A DNA stretch of 64,000 nt from Drechslerella dactyloides. Its lineage: Eukaryota > Ascomycota > Orbiliomycetes > Orbiliales > Orbiliaceae. A program made the translations under genes and the position numbers. The stretch lies in contig JAGTWJ010000003.1 of NCBI GenBank assembly GCA_020064725.1, forward strand, positions 186,001 to 250,000, given 5' to 3'. Shown piece after piece: positions 22,577-34,125 of the stretch. How positions within the stretch are numbered: the first letter of the stretch is position 1; the number at the start of each line of letters is the position of its first letter. Under the pieces are notes generated by a model that saw nothing but the letters and a program-made list of their open reading frames with translations, was not told where the DNA came from and did not search any database.

Positions 22577-24111
22577 TCACTCCTCTAACGTTTGCAAGCG
22601 GCCCAGACTCATTCCTACTTCAACGTCAACCATTACCCTCTCCTGACTCCACTTGATTAGGTCATCGTCGAAATGAATTCGACCTTTCTGGAAGACGACG
22701 AGAATACTGGAACCACCAAACTCGAATCGTCCTATCTCCTCTCCTTTACGAACTCTGTTTCCTACTGATCGAGCCTCGTCCCGGAAGCTGATAAGGAAGC
22801 AAAATTCGTTAGCAGGTTGTTTTTTCTATTGAGCTCGGAGCTCGAGGTCTATACGTGCGTACTTAACAGTCCCAACGTTAGTCGCTCCAATTGCAACGAA
22901 AAGCACATCTCCATATTTCTCCGTCGTTAGGCATACAGCGCATCTCGCATTAGCCGTAAGGATATCGACGTGGGATCCCAAATTCAAGGGATCGACGTTG
23001 TAATATTCCCCGCTGAAGCGTTTATACCATTTTACCGTCCCCGAAACCGGCGAATGATAGCGATGGTAGTCTTGCGGACTCAACCGAAATGACGCTACAG
23101 AACCATCGGCGAAATCTTCTGCGAGGCGCTCGCTTGCCAGTAGATTGGTGATGGAAAAGTGCCTTCCTTTGATCCAAAGCTTTTGTGCTAGTTGAACACT
23201 AGGATATACAACAACACGGCAATCCGCAGGTACCACCGCGTATGACTGCGAAGCGTGGGCTGATTAATAAAGGAACTCTTGAGAAATCTACAATGCGTTA
23301 CCGGCTGGAGGGATTTATCTCTCACATCATCGTCTTGTTGATAAATTGGGCGAGACCCTGGGGCGTGTTCGCGGACGAAGAAATCTTCAAAACTCTAGGA
23401 TCACGAATTGGGTTACTACCATGAAGGAATCTGTGGTCAGATTGATACTAGTCATGGACGCTTACTTGGAATTCGTTGATGTCACTCGGTTTGAATTGTT
23501 TCATATCGATTTGATAGAAATCAACGAACGGCTGAATCTTGGATTTTGATCTGGGAGATCTCTCTTTGTCACTTTCCTTGAGAGAGTTTTCGTGGAGGTA
23601 AACTCTCATTGCCCAAGTCTTGTCAACTACCGGATACAGCGTTTAGCAATTGTGAAGATGTCCCGGTACTCGTTTCTATTGTATAACTGAAGGTATGTGT
23701 AGGTTTCACATGGTACTTACGCCATTCAAGGATAGGATTAAAGAGTATCAGAAGTCTCAACTTCTTCAGCAAAGGCATCTGTTCTCGTTTAAACTCCCTA
23801 GTCTAAGGAAGACTGTTAAACTCATCTACTGAGTGGCGATAAGAAATAGATATGTCTCTTCAGTGGTAATTTACTTTTCGATCGATAGTGAGCCAGCCGA
23901 CTTCACGGTTTTGCACCTAGAATTTCGATTTGAAATTTTTAGCTATGTGCAGGGGCGTACGGGTCTTACGGCTATTATTTGCGATATGCATATTGTTGTG
24001 GTGTCGCAGCACCAAATCGACAAAATGGTCAGGGCTTACGAGTTTGCAACATCCTAGGAGGTAATCCAGCGTTCCCGAGATGTAGTGAAGAACCATCTTG
24101 ATAAGTGCCAT
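22577..24111 (-). CDS. Phosphatidylserine decarboxylase proenzyme (PSD2-like), seven exons
   Basis: Exons: 24111..24040, 23916..23875, 23802..23721, 23626..23466, 23394..23326, 23245..22863 and 22787..22577, with introns of 71-123 nt and consistent phases; 339 residues. The enzyme decarboxylates phosphatidylserine to phosphatidylethanolamine. Family landmarks in order: VGWLTIDRK (exon 2), NPILEW, FVDFYQIDMKQF, SFEDFFVREH, VVPADCRVVVYP, WIKGRHF, the His-rich DYHRYHSPVSG (201-211), IGATNVGTV and the autocatalytic motif FGGSS (GGSS at 294-297), where cleavage at Ser would form the pyruvoyl group. GGSS, not LGST, is the PSD2-type version. There is no C2 domain and no clear mitochondrial leader; the first exon (24 residues) is hydrophobic. 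Exon 2 to 3 needs a 72-nt intron holding two in-frame stops; the 5' exons are less certain than the rest. Confidence 0.88.
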
Positions 24112-24907
24112 CTTCGGAGGTCTTAATGGACTCTGATATCTAGTCGACTACACTTCAAAAGGTAAATATGCTCAGGAATAAAGCCGCTGGAACTTTGGTT
24201 TGATAGCAATGAGATGGTCTGTACGCTGCGCGTACATGTATACAGGCGCCAAAACTTGGCGTGGTGCGCAGCGGGCGCCACGCTTTATATCAGTAAAGGA
24301 GACACACATTGAGCATTATGGCTGTGGTACGGGTTGCAATATCAACTATGTGACGAAAGAGGGGCGGATAGACGCTCTGGCTAACCGTTGCGTTCCTAGC
24401 ACTCGCAGCTCTATCAACTCAACGTCGCGAAGATTTTCTATTGTGATGTCATAGTGAAGAATCTCCTATGTCATGGAGATCAACTCAAGCAGCCCTCGTT
24501 TATTGCGCAGTGCTACTTTCCGAATATCTAGTTGAGGATAACATTTGAAGACCGCTTGAGCTAAGAATGAGCAAGAGTGGTTACTTGAGCAAGCCAAGGA
24601 ATTATAATTGGTGACATACATTTGCACTCCGCGGTACTTGAAACCTCTGAAGCCTTGAATGTTGTCTCGCGGGCCGGAAGCCTCGAATGAGGAGAGCTAT
24701 ACGAGTATCTTAAGACTGAGAAGTAGCCACAGGACCAACACAAAGATATATAGACGACAACCCAGATCCAGAACGAGCACATAGGAGACGGATAGCTGCC
24801 AGATCGAATCGATATTATAAAAAGCAGTATATACGCCGGCTGAGTACTCCAATAACGAAACACAAATCTCCTGGAAGGACGCGTTGACAGACTGATCTGT
24901 TACTCTA
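24112..24907. other. Short intergenic region
   Basis: Lies between the PSD start and the 3' end of the transporter gene (both minus strand). Presumed PSD promoter and transporter terminator. No gene supported. Confidence 0.5.
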
Positions 24908-27140
24908 TCACTTCCCTTCCGGCTCCTGTTCAGCCTGCTCCCGGTCCCCCAATCGTCTCCGATTCCTCAGCAGCCAGAGCAAATATGGTTCGCTCACAAC
25001 CTCACCTTGCTTCGCATCGCCATCCTGTCCCTTTTCTTGTGGATCGCTGTCCGTAATCTGCACATTCCCCAACGCGAACGCAAGAAGCCCTCCCGCAGCA
25101 ACCAGCGGAAGAATGCTGACATAGCTCCACACGACCCCCTCCTTAGCGATCTCTGCCACCTTCTCAAGTATTGGCGCTGGCAGCTGTCGAATTTCCTCGA
25201 TGCTCTGTGTTGACCGACCCGTCTCCTTACCCGCAAACCCCGTACCGTCGTGTCCGAGCTTTTGAAGCCCTTGCGCGAACTTATTGTTGAACACGGACCC
25301 CATCATCGTGAGGCCGAGGGTTCCACCCAGCGGTAGCACGAAGCTCATCAACGAGACGACCTGTGCTATTCGATGCGGCTCAATGCCGACAGCGTGTAGA
25401 GTTCCCGGCATGAGCCGGACGCCGGTGCCAACACCTGAAAGGGCCAGAAAGCCGTTCACCATGGCTACATTCCGAGTGCTCAGCGCATATGTGAGCAGAC
25501 CGAGACCTATGGGCTCGATCCAGGAGCCGAAGAACATGGGTAACCAGGTCTGTCTCGGATATACGTTGCAAATAAACATGGCAAGGTAGACACCGACTGT
25601 TCAAATGCGAGTATTAGCTCTATTCCATAAACTCCTGAGGTATATACCAAGCAGGTGATATCAATTTAGATGACCTACCTCCCAAGCCGGGCGTATAGTA
25701 GAGTAGTTGTAGACCCGCGCGTGACGGCTCGTACCCTTCGACAATAGTGAAATAAATGGAGACAAAGTAGAATGCGGAGAAGAGCGCCATGCCCGTCGAG
25801 AAGTTGAGGTAGCTGAGGACGATGGTATCCCGCTTTCTGAGTATGCTCCATGGTAACATAGCCGCCTGATCTGGAAACTTCTTCGCCATATAGTTACCGG
25901 GTTCCATGAGATGCTCGTAGTAGAGAAAGCCGCAGATCAGTAGGGTGCCGACAACTATCGGTACGAGAACGGCTGCTGATGCCCACTTATAGTCGGCGCC
26001 GCCCCAAAGCAGGCCGAGGATCAATAGGCAGGCGCCAGTGAGGAACAGTGTAATGCCGCCGTAATCGATCACAGAAAGCTTCTCGAGGAACGTGTGTCGT
26101 TCGATGGTTATGATATTGCCGTGCTCGTCGGCGGTAGTTTGGGGCTGAGGGCCGAGCAACTCATGCCGCAGGAAGAAAAAGACGGCGGCGTGGGAGGCAG
26201 CGCACATTGGCAGGTTGATCCAGAAGCACCAGCGCCAGTTAACCTACATGAGAGTTTGGCCATTCATTTAGTCATTTATCAGTTGGGAGCAAGGCTCTGT
26301 GTATCGGGGTTTGCCATACAGCTGTCAAATACCCGCCGATTACGGGACCCACGCTGTACGAGGCGCCGTTCAAGAATGCAAAGATGGTGTTATTCGTCGA
26401 GTTCTCCTTCAGGGAGACCTTGTCTGCGAGGACGATCTTGGTGAGCGTGGCAATGCCGGCATATCCAAGCCCCTGGAGGGCACGTCCGAATAGAAAGAGT
26501 CCATAGTTTTGCGCGAAACCACATATCACGGAGCCGATGAGGACGCAGAAGATAGAGAACTGGAAAACCCAGTGCCGTCCAAAGACATCGCTGAACTGGC
26601 CGTAGCTTATCACAAAGGCGGTGGAGGTCAACGTGAAAGCGTTCACGATCCAGCTTAGTTGACTGATCTGGGCTGTAGACGGGAGACAATAATGAATCAG
26701 TGTGATTGAACTCTTGATGCTAGACCGAGGCCGTCTTCTGGTATGTATCGCATGAGGTACTCACCAAAATCCGAGGCAATGATTGGAACGGCCGTCGCAA
26801 TGACCGTGAGATCGAGCGAGTTCATGAAATTGGGTATCAGCAGTGTGAGTATGAGCCTCCATCGATATTTCCTCCGTTGTCTCGTTTCTTCTCTGCATAT
26901 CTCGCACCTGGGGACTGCTGGCTGAGTGACGACCTGCTGCGCCCGATCGCGATCCTCTTTTGAGGCGCCGAGGTACGCGATGGCCTTTTTGACATAGAGA
27001 CGAGAGTTCACCCATTTGGCGACACGGGGTATCTCCTTCTCAGGCGTGGTGTCTACGACCGTTGACGGGGCCTCACTTTCACTGACGCCTTGGGCTCCCG
27101 ACTCCTGTTGATGGCGACAAGGCCCTGTTGCCTTCGCCAT
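24908..27140 (-). CDS. MFS transporter, DHA2 (14-helix) drug/H+ antiporter type
   Basis: Exons 27140..26765, 26672..26320, 26243..25679 and 25596..24908 (introns 92, 76 and 82 nt; phases 1, 0, 1) give 660 residues. After a polar N-terminus of about 100 residues, helix 1 carries the sequence NFMNSLDLTVIATAVPIIA, typical of DHA2 proteins. Motif A is GQFSDVFGRHW (about 150-160), then GRALQGLGYAGI and the antiporter-type GPVIGGYLT, followed by NWRWCFWINLP. The rest has regularly spaced hydrophobic helices up to a charged tail (about 50 residues). The family exports drugs, toxins, siderophores or metabolites across the plasma membrane with proton exchange; substrate unknown. The neighbours (PSD, bZIP) do not reveal it. 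Start chosen at the first ATG; an upstream in-frame TTG was ignored. Confidence 0.9.
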
Positions 27141-30100
27141 GTGTTGAAGCGTTGTGCACCTTTGGTGTTGATTCGGATTGTATGGGCCTTCGAACTTCGG
27201 CCGAAAGGTTTCAGGCGTGCAGAGACAGTAGAAGGGCAATATATGTTACTTAAGTATGTAGAGGGGCTATCCGAGTAAAGGCTTTAGACGTAAGGTAAAC
27301 ATTCAATTTAGTTGGTGATATATATGCCGATGTACTGGCGAGTTGACAGTTTCTTTGCTGTCGATCGATAGGAGTGTCGCGACGTCGCAGGTTGCACTCT
27401 GCCGTGTCGAACTCTATTATATCGGCGGCTGGCGTACGCGTACGTTGATGTTCGCAGGATCCTAGTGATGATATCCCTCCCTCTGCTCGGTTTATCTTCA
27501 AGCTGCTTCTGAGATTCACTCTAACTAGGCTGAAGTTGGACTCTAAGGGGCTTTATATCTCCACGCAGCATGCATCCATCACCGATCACGTCGTTGCCAA
27601 GTTCGCGATGCATAGACAGGCCCGTGTTTTTCATCCGATCAAAAAGAGAATATATTTTCCATACGACCCAAATTGGCCTGTCCGGCTCAAAGCAGCTTAG
27701 CCCGTTCAAATTTCCCAGCGCAGCTGGACTGATGCTCTCGGTATATAAGGAGGTGAAGTGACTAAGCTCCGGCCTCCGTGGGGCTCAGCTCGGCCTTTTC
27801 TCTTCCAAACCGTGGGATAACGTTATCCTCGTGGCTTTTAAAGGAGCCGCAATGTTGGTGCCCTGACGCGCAGCGCCCTTTTGGTCTCTTGGCTTTTTTT
27901 GAACGAGCGTCGTAATTTCAAGTGTTTTCGCCGCGGACGAATCTTCGAGATTGTACGTAACGAAGCGGGTATCCGATCAAATACGGAAATACAACTGGAT
28001 GCCCATCAACCACGCGGTTAGCCTCACGCTAATTTGATAATTTTGAGTTCTGATATTCTTCAGACCACCAAAGAGTTATACTGCTTTTAGGCCTCGCTTT
28101 GGCGGGCGCAGCTGGATGTGCAGGCATTGTTGAACTTTTGCATGCCGGCTCAGTTGCGTCGTTGCTTACGCAACGGAGACCCAGCTCCAGGAGGAGGACG
28201 CAACCCCTTTCGTAAGTCTTGGCGATATCGACGATACAATATAGGATTTTAGAAAAGCTGGGCCAGGTGCCATCGGATTTAGACTTGTAATAACAATTCA
28301 GGCAAAAATTAATGATTGCGACATCCACTGATATATCTGGACCAGATGCGACTATGAAAACACATTCGTAGACGCCCCAAATTCCAGCCGAGAACTCCAC
28401 CTGGCAGAAATCAATTACGTGTGCTGGAGGATAACAAAAGAAAATAAGCGAAGGACTTTACTCATACAAAATATATATGCAAAAATCACAATCAACTTTT
28501 ACCTGGGCCAAGGTACATCAGTGGCTCAGTATATTCACACGTGATGGAGATGACCACACCGACGTGTACTGGCTACCCTCCCACAACCCGAGAAGCCAAT
28601 GTAACAGTCTCGCATCCGAACATCGCTTCAGCGACGTTTCCGCGGATTGTCAACCCAGTGCAATTGTGTATCGACTTTCCGAAATACTGTTGTGGGATCG
28701 GATCACGTTAGCCTGAATCGTAGTAGATATCGACAGAGCATTCTAGGTGTGATAGATACATACTCTCAGCTCCAGGTTTTGATTTTCCGCTCGAGGGAGA
28801 AAATTTGACTTTACAGAAATTCCAGTCCTTGTCGCTCGACTTTTCTCCTCGCGCCTCTGCTATTATTTCTTAGTATTGAGACAAAGCGGGCGCTCACGCG
28901 TCAAAGTGACGAAGTGCCCATGGCTGTAGGGAATGATAAACCTACCGGAAAGCATGGCAGTCAGCGCTGCAATGGTCAGCATCTGTCGAGTTTCTGACCA
29001 AGGCTGTTGACATTTCGTCGAAATTCGGTATCGCTCGTAGCGGGTATTCTGCTCCCTGTCGGTACTTTGCTGCATGGGAGAGCTTCGCAGAGGCATTTTA
29101 ACTTCTATGGCACGCTAGGTGGTGACAGAAGGATGAATGTGAAGATGAACCAGTCGCTCAAGGATATAGATGATACTAGTTTGAGACAATAAGATGGTGG
29201 ATCTATAGGCTTAATCGCAGAAACTTTGTATATATGAGTAGCGTTCAAATAATGGCTCGAGCAAAGGGCTTGGTCGATGTCTGTAATGATTGCAAGAGAT
29301 TATTGTAAAAATGCAAAGCCCTCCTTGATGTCCTTTTCTCACCTTTTATATCTTAAATGCCAGACCTGCCTGGATTACTCGATTACAGATCTATGCCCCG
29401 GGGCAGTATTCAGGAGTAAATCCCGTCGAAATACCGCCGCCATGAAGCCCCCAAGAGATAGCATTGCCGCTGCAAAGGCAATTCTAGAAGTGATACGCTG
29501 GCCAACCAAGCACAGGAATTTCCTACGCACAACTTCCAATCCAGGCTGTGCGGAAAAGTGACACGGATGTTTTCAGCTTGGCGTATGATACCTGATCTTG
29601 TCCTACTCAATGTTAAGCTACGTTATAGCATCATGATTTCGTTGCTACACAAATTGTTCTCGGGATATATGCGTAAATGACAAAGTTTGGTATTCGCCAA
29701 TGTCTTGGAAGGGGGTTATGAAAGTGGACAAGAACCTCCAAGACCCTGTGGAATCGATATTCATGAATATCGAAAGCCAAAGCAGATGTCATTGCAAACT
29801 TACCTACCCCATTTCAAATACCGCAAATGAAGTAGCCTTCGGGGTGGCGGTGGAACGGGGAGTAACATTGCTGTGTATGTGCAATAGTAACGGAACATTA
29901 GAAGACTGGCGTATAGGAAACGCTTGGCGCCATGGCAGGGTGATGGCGTCTATTCTGGATTAATGCTCTCAGTTCGTCGCTGGTGCCTGGACCAAGCCAT
30001 TCGTAGATTTTCTAGACGCCAAGATTGCCATTATTGGGCGGGTATGCAAGGCACCAGCGGGCACGGAATGCTTGGTACATGCAATATTCCGTACCTACTA

Positions 30101-31519
30101 TTGCTCGCCGCTACATTTTTGAGGCCTTGGGGTGGTCCTTCCCAACAGTGCAAATGCGTGGATGCGCCTATCTATAATTTTGCCTGGGCGTCATACAGAT
30201 AGCGCATCTAACTTGTAGATAATTATCCTTGACCCTGATCCTGCCCTTGGTTAAGCTAATGGTGCTGCAGCTCTGTAGCTCTATCAGGCCTTCTCTATAC
30301 AACCACCTCTTCGACCGGATTTCTAGGATAGAGACCGGAGATCTGTTGCCAGAACAAGATACTCCACCAATATCAAGAATATTTCCAGCTTACAGCCAAC
30401 TTGCCTTGTAGAGTTATCTCTCGCTCCCCCTCGCAATTTTTTAGTACCTGGGCGCAGAGATCGACAATGTGAATTATCTCGGCTGCGCTTGGCGGGAACC
30501 TTGAATCAAACCGGCGAACTCGAGTCACACAATGCAACAGTGACAACCCGCTGGCCAAGATTACATAGGAGTGCCGTTTTGACAGCTGAGGCTTAGTTCC
30601 GGGCTTCTGTCGGACTCCAAACTGGTTTAGATTAACAACAAACCGGGATGATGACACAGCTTGGTTGAGGTACAGCACATTCTGTGGGTAACAGATGCAA
30701 AGTTATATATGGCAGATTGAATGTGCGCTGAAGAACTGTAACTTGATACTCACCTATTTGATATGCTTAATGTTCTATTCTCATTTTATGGCCGTTTTTT
30801 GCAGTTACGTCAGGGAAGCTGTGAAACCGGTAAGTAGGATTTTAATACTTCGCCGACAGTGCAAAGCAGCCTACATGATTTGTGCAACCTGTTCTTGGAA
30901 CTCAAGTACTTTTAAGAAGGCTATGGTAGTAGAACTAGAGGACTTGGAGACGCTAAAATACACCTCCAATATTAGATTTAACTTATCCGGACTCCTCGCT
31001 CGAGCTTGCAAGTATGATCAAATGACCGACCGATCGCATTGAAACGAGTATCTTAGTACATGTATATATAGGCATCGGTCGGATGTTCCGTGCAAACTTC
31101 GTAAATGCCGCCTCCAATTGTTTGGAGGCCTACGTATACACTCATCTGGGAAGTACTGAATACTGACAAAAGAAAGGCAGTCCATGGATACCGGATCCAG
31201 GTATCAAAATCCCGCGTTCGAAGCTTCTGGATTCTCTCTCCAAATAGCACTTGACAAGGCGATTGTCCTGCAAATCTGCCTAACCTCGAGACTCGCAGTT
31301 GATATAGACAATAATGTGTTGTAACTTGTCGATGGCGGCCAGTCTTTAGTGTTGAAAATACAAACCTCAGCCAGCGTAAATTCCGCATTACGTCACTTAG
31401 TAATCTTAAAGCTGCTACCAAGATGCTAGAGGGTCGCGATTTTTTGATCACGTATTATACACAACCTCCGTTACTGTGCACCATTAACCGATAAAAACGA
31501 TCCTAGTGACAAGGGATAC
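27141..31519. other. Gene-poor stretch of about 4.4 kb
   Basis: No supported gene. A plus-strand TATATAAG at 27742-27748 has no convincing coding region after it. Short frames (28029-28400 minus, 29277-29561 plus, 31053-31451 minus) lack domains and clear starts. It includes the promoters of the transporter (left end) and of the PLD gene (right end). Confidence 0.5.
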
Positions 31520-33806
31520 ATGGATTCCTCTAATTCTGGGCTCTCAAAAGATGTGATTGACTGGGCTCGTTCGCCCTCCATACTATCAAGGATATCCCGC
31601 CATAATGGGGAGTTACAGCAAGGTGTGACTGCCAACCCACTCGAATTATTCTATGATACATACAAGAGACAGCCGTTGGGTGCCATTCGCTCTCTCATTT
31701 CGATACCGAGATTGGCTTCTGACGAACAATCTCGAATGAATACGCCCGACGAAATCGAGATAGAGAAAGCGCGAATGTGTGGCAACTTTCATGATGTCGA
31801 AGTATCCAGCTTATTTCTAAAGGTATGTAGATCATTGAGGTACAGTTGATGTCACGCATCCAATCTAACAAAAACTGCTCAGATATTCTATAATGTTCTC
31901 AAGGCTGTTGTGGAGGATCCTACGGCAAATCTCACATCACCTTCGTTGATCGGGAGCACGGGAATGATCCCCATGACTATTATTTCAACGTGAGCCCAGA
32001 AGTTTTGTCCGGGACTCCATGACATTTGGATACATCACCTTCTGACAGTAGTTTCCTCTCGAAGTGTTCCTGACATTGCAGATCATTATTATGAATTTAT
32101 TGTTCATGCCGATTGTGATATCTTGATATCTTCAAATTTCTGGAAGAACTCTTATGCGTCGAGGAGGATTGGAGCCGGTCTCCGAGAATTATCGAGGAAG
32201 GTTCAGCAAAATGGTGGACCCCGGGTGGTGGTCAAGATATTGTTCGACCGAGGGAGCGTCAAACATGTGAGATCCTCAATACCAATTTCTTCAGACTGCA
32301 GGCTAAAGTTAACATGGACTCTGGACTTTGTAGCTTGCCTTTCCTCGCGTCCAGGTCAACCCAGACGAGTGGGTTAATCTTGGACTGCCTTCGAAAGAAG
32401 ATATACCGAGTATTGACTTGGAAGTCGTGAACTATCACAACTTTCCTCTTGGCACACTCCACTCAAAATTTCTTGTCGTCGATCGTCGCATCGGAGTGCT
32501 GAATAGCTGCAATATTCAGGATAATTCCAATTTGGAGATGATGTGCCATATCGAAGGACCTATAGTAGAGTCTATCTACGAACATGCAATTCTGACTTGG
32601 GGAATCAAGCTCGACCCCCCACTACCTACGTTACACAGTCTCGTTACTAATAGCCCACCTATTCTATCCAAGGGCCCAGAAGAGGTATCTGTAACTCTTA
32701 ATCCGTCTGAGGAGGCCCAGGCCCATACGTCTATTCAAACTATGGATTCCATTGGCAAGATTCTCAGTCAGTTGAATATTCTTCTCATCTAGCACCAATC
32801 AGCAACCGACTGATGTCTGGATGTGTGCATAGACAAAGCTGTGTCAACTCGAGAACAAACTACATCGGATGCACCAGATGACCTTGCGGAACGGCCATTC
32901 CAATCACATCGCAAACACAGCCCCAAATTCTTTCCGATGGCGTTAGTAAATCGTACCCCATATGCTGGTATGTTTCGACTTCGTGTCTCCATCACAGATC
33001 CGCCAGGACTAGCACAGGATGAGGGAGCCCCTAATACTGCTACAAGTCCGGACTCATTGCCACATGCTAATTTGCATCATGACATAGCACCGGGGAATGT
33101 TTCTCTCTACACACCTCAGAATATGGCCTGGCTAGCAGCAATCACTTTTGCGGAATCGTCTATCTTTGTCCAAACACCAGATCTCAATGCCGCACCAGTT
33201 GTATCTGCTTTGATTGAGGCGGTCAAGCGTGGAATTAATGTTTCAATTGTGCTTTGTCTTGGCTACAACGACCTCGGCGAGATGCTCCCACTGCAGGGCG
33301 GTCACAACGAGAGTGTGGTCGCACGAATGAAGATGGACCTCAATGAACGCGAAAGGGCTATGTTGAAGATCTATTGGTATATTGGCAGAGACATGAAAAA
33401 GCCAGTTCACGCAACCAAACATATCAGAACGTGTCACAGTAAGCCTACCGTCATTCTGCTTCTCATTGGTGAGGACAACACTGATCATTCTTTCGTCTAA
33501 GTCAAACTTATGATCGTGGACGACAGGATAGGGATACAAGGCTCTGGAAACCAGGACACCCAGAGTTGGTTTCACAGTCAGGAAACGAACTGCATGATAG
33601 ATAGCGAAGAAGTTTGCAAAGCTTGGATAGAGCAACTTTCTAGCAACCAGAATTCTTTTCAGTATGGTCTTGGTGATGAGAAGGATGGAATCTGGAGGGA
33701 TGAGGATGGGAGTGAAGTAGATGGAAGCCTTGGGTCTGCATATTCTGTCGCTTCTTGGACAAAGGCTCTAGCTACGCCGCTTGCAATGCTGACAGGTAAT
33801 AGGTAG
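31520..33806 (+). CDS. Phospholipase D-like protein with two HKD motifs, six exons
   Basis: Exons 31520..31822, 31883..31989, 32065..32266, 32355..32766, 32833..33438 and 33502..33806, introns 60-88 nt, phases consistent; 644 residues. Two HxKxxxxD motifs are present: HSKFLVVD (240-247), followed by the N...NLEM context, and HIKLMIVD (543-550), whose His and Lys are joined only by splicing intron 5. They mark the PLD/cardiolipin-synthase superfamily, which hydrolyses or exchanges phosphodiester head groups. The N-terminal block (FYNVLKAVVEDP ... IGSTGMIPMTIIST) and the between-motif block (MALVNRTPYAG, NMAWLAAITFAESSIFVQTP) match a fungal PLD group of unknown physiology. No signal peptide or PX/PH domains. 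The exon 3 acceptor (CGAAG) and the GTCAGT donor of exon 4 are the weakest splice calls. Confidence 0.87.
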
Positions 33807-34125
33807 ATGAATCGCTTTTCTTGCAGGCCATTTATTCGATCCTCTGCCTTACGCTACTACTATAAATGCAAAGCTGATATATTAGCCATCAGCGAAGTTG
33901 GAGGCCATGTCGCTTCGTATTTAAGATTGCGTCCATTACTTCGATAAAACAGAAACACGAGAGTATTTATTTGATGCTGTCGTTCTGATAGTAATTATTA
34001 AAGCCGATGCCCTTCCATGACCGTCTTGATGAGGCTCCTTCTATTAGTGATATCTCGGGCAGCACATTAGCCAGGATTGAGAGCTACATGCTGCCATCAG
34101 TTTGTAGCTCATTTGGCAATTCTTA
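33807..34125. other. Convergent 3'-3' gap
   Basis: About 320 bp between the PLD gene and the acidic-tract gene. No other feature seen. Confidence 0.5.

Noticed and set aside
28029..28400. Minus-strand frame with many Cys
   Set aside because: GTG start only, no clear leader, Cys spacing does not match hydrophobins.
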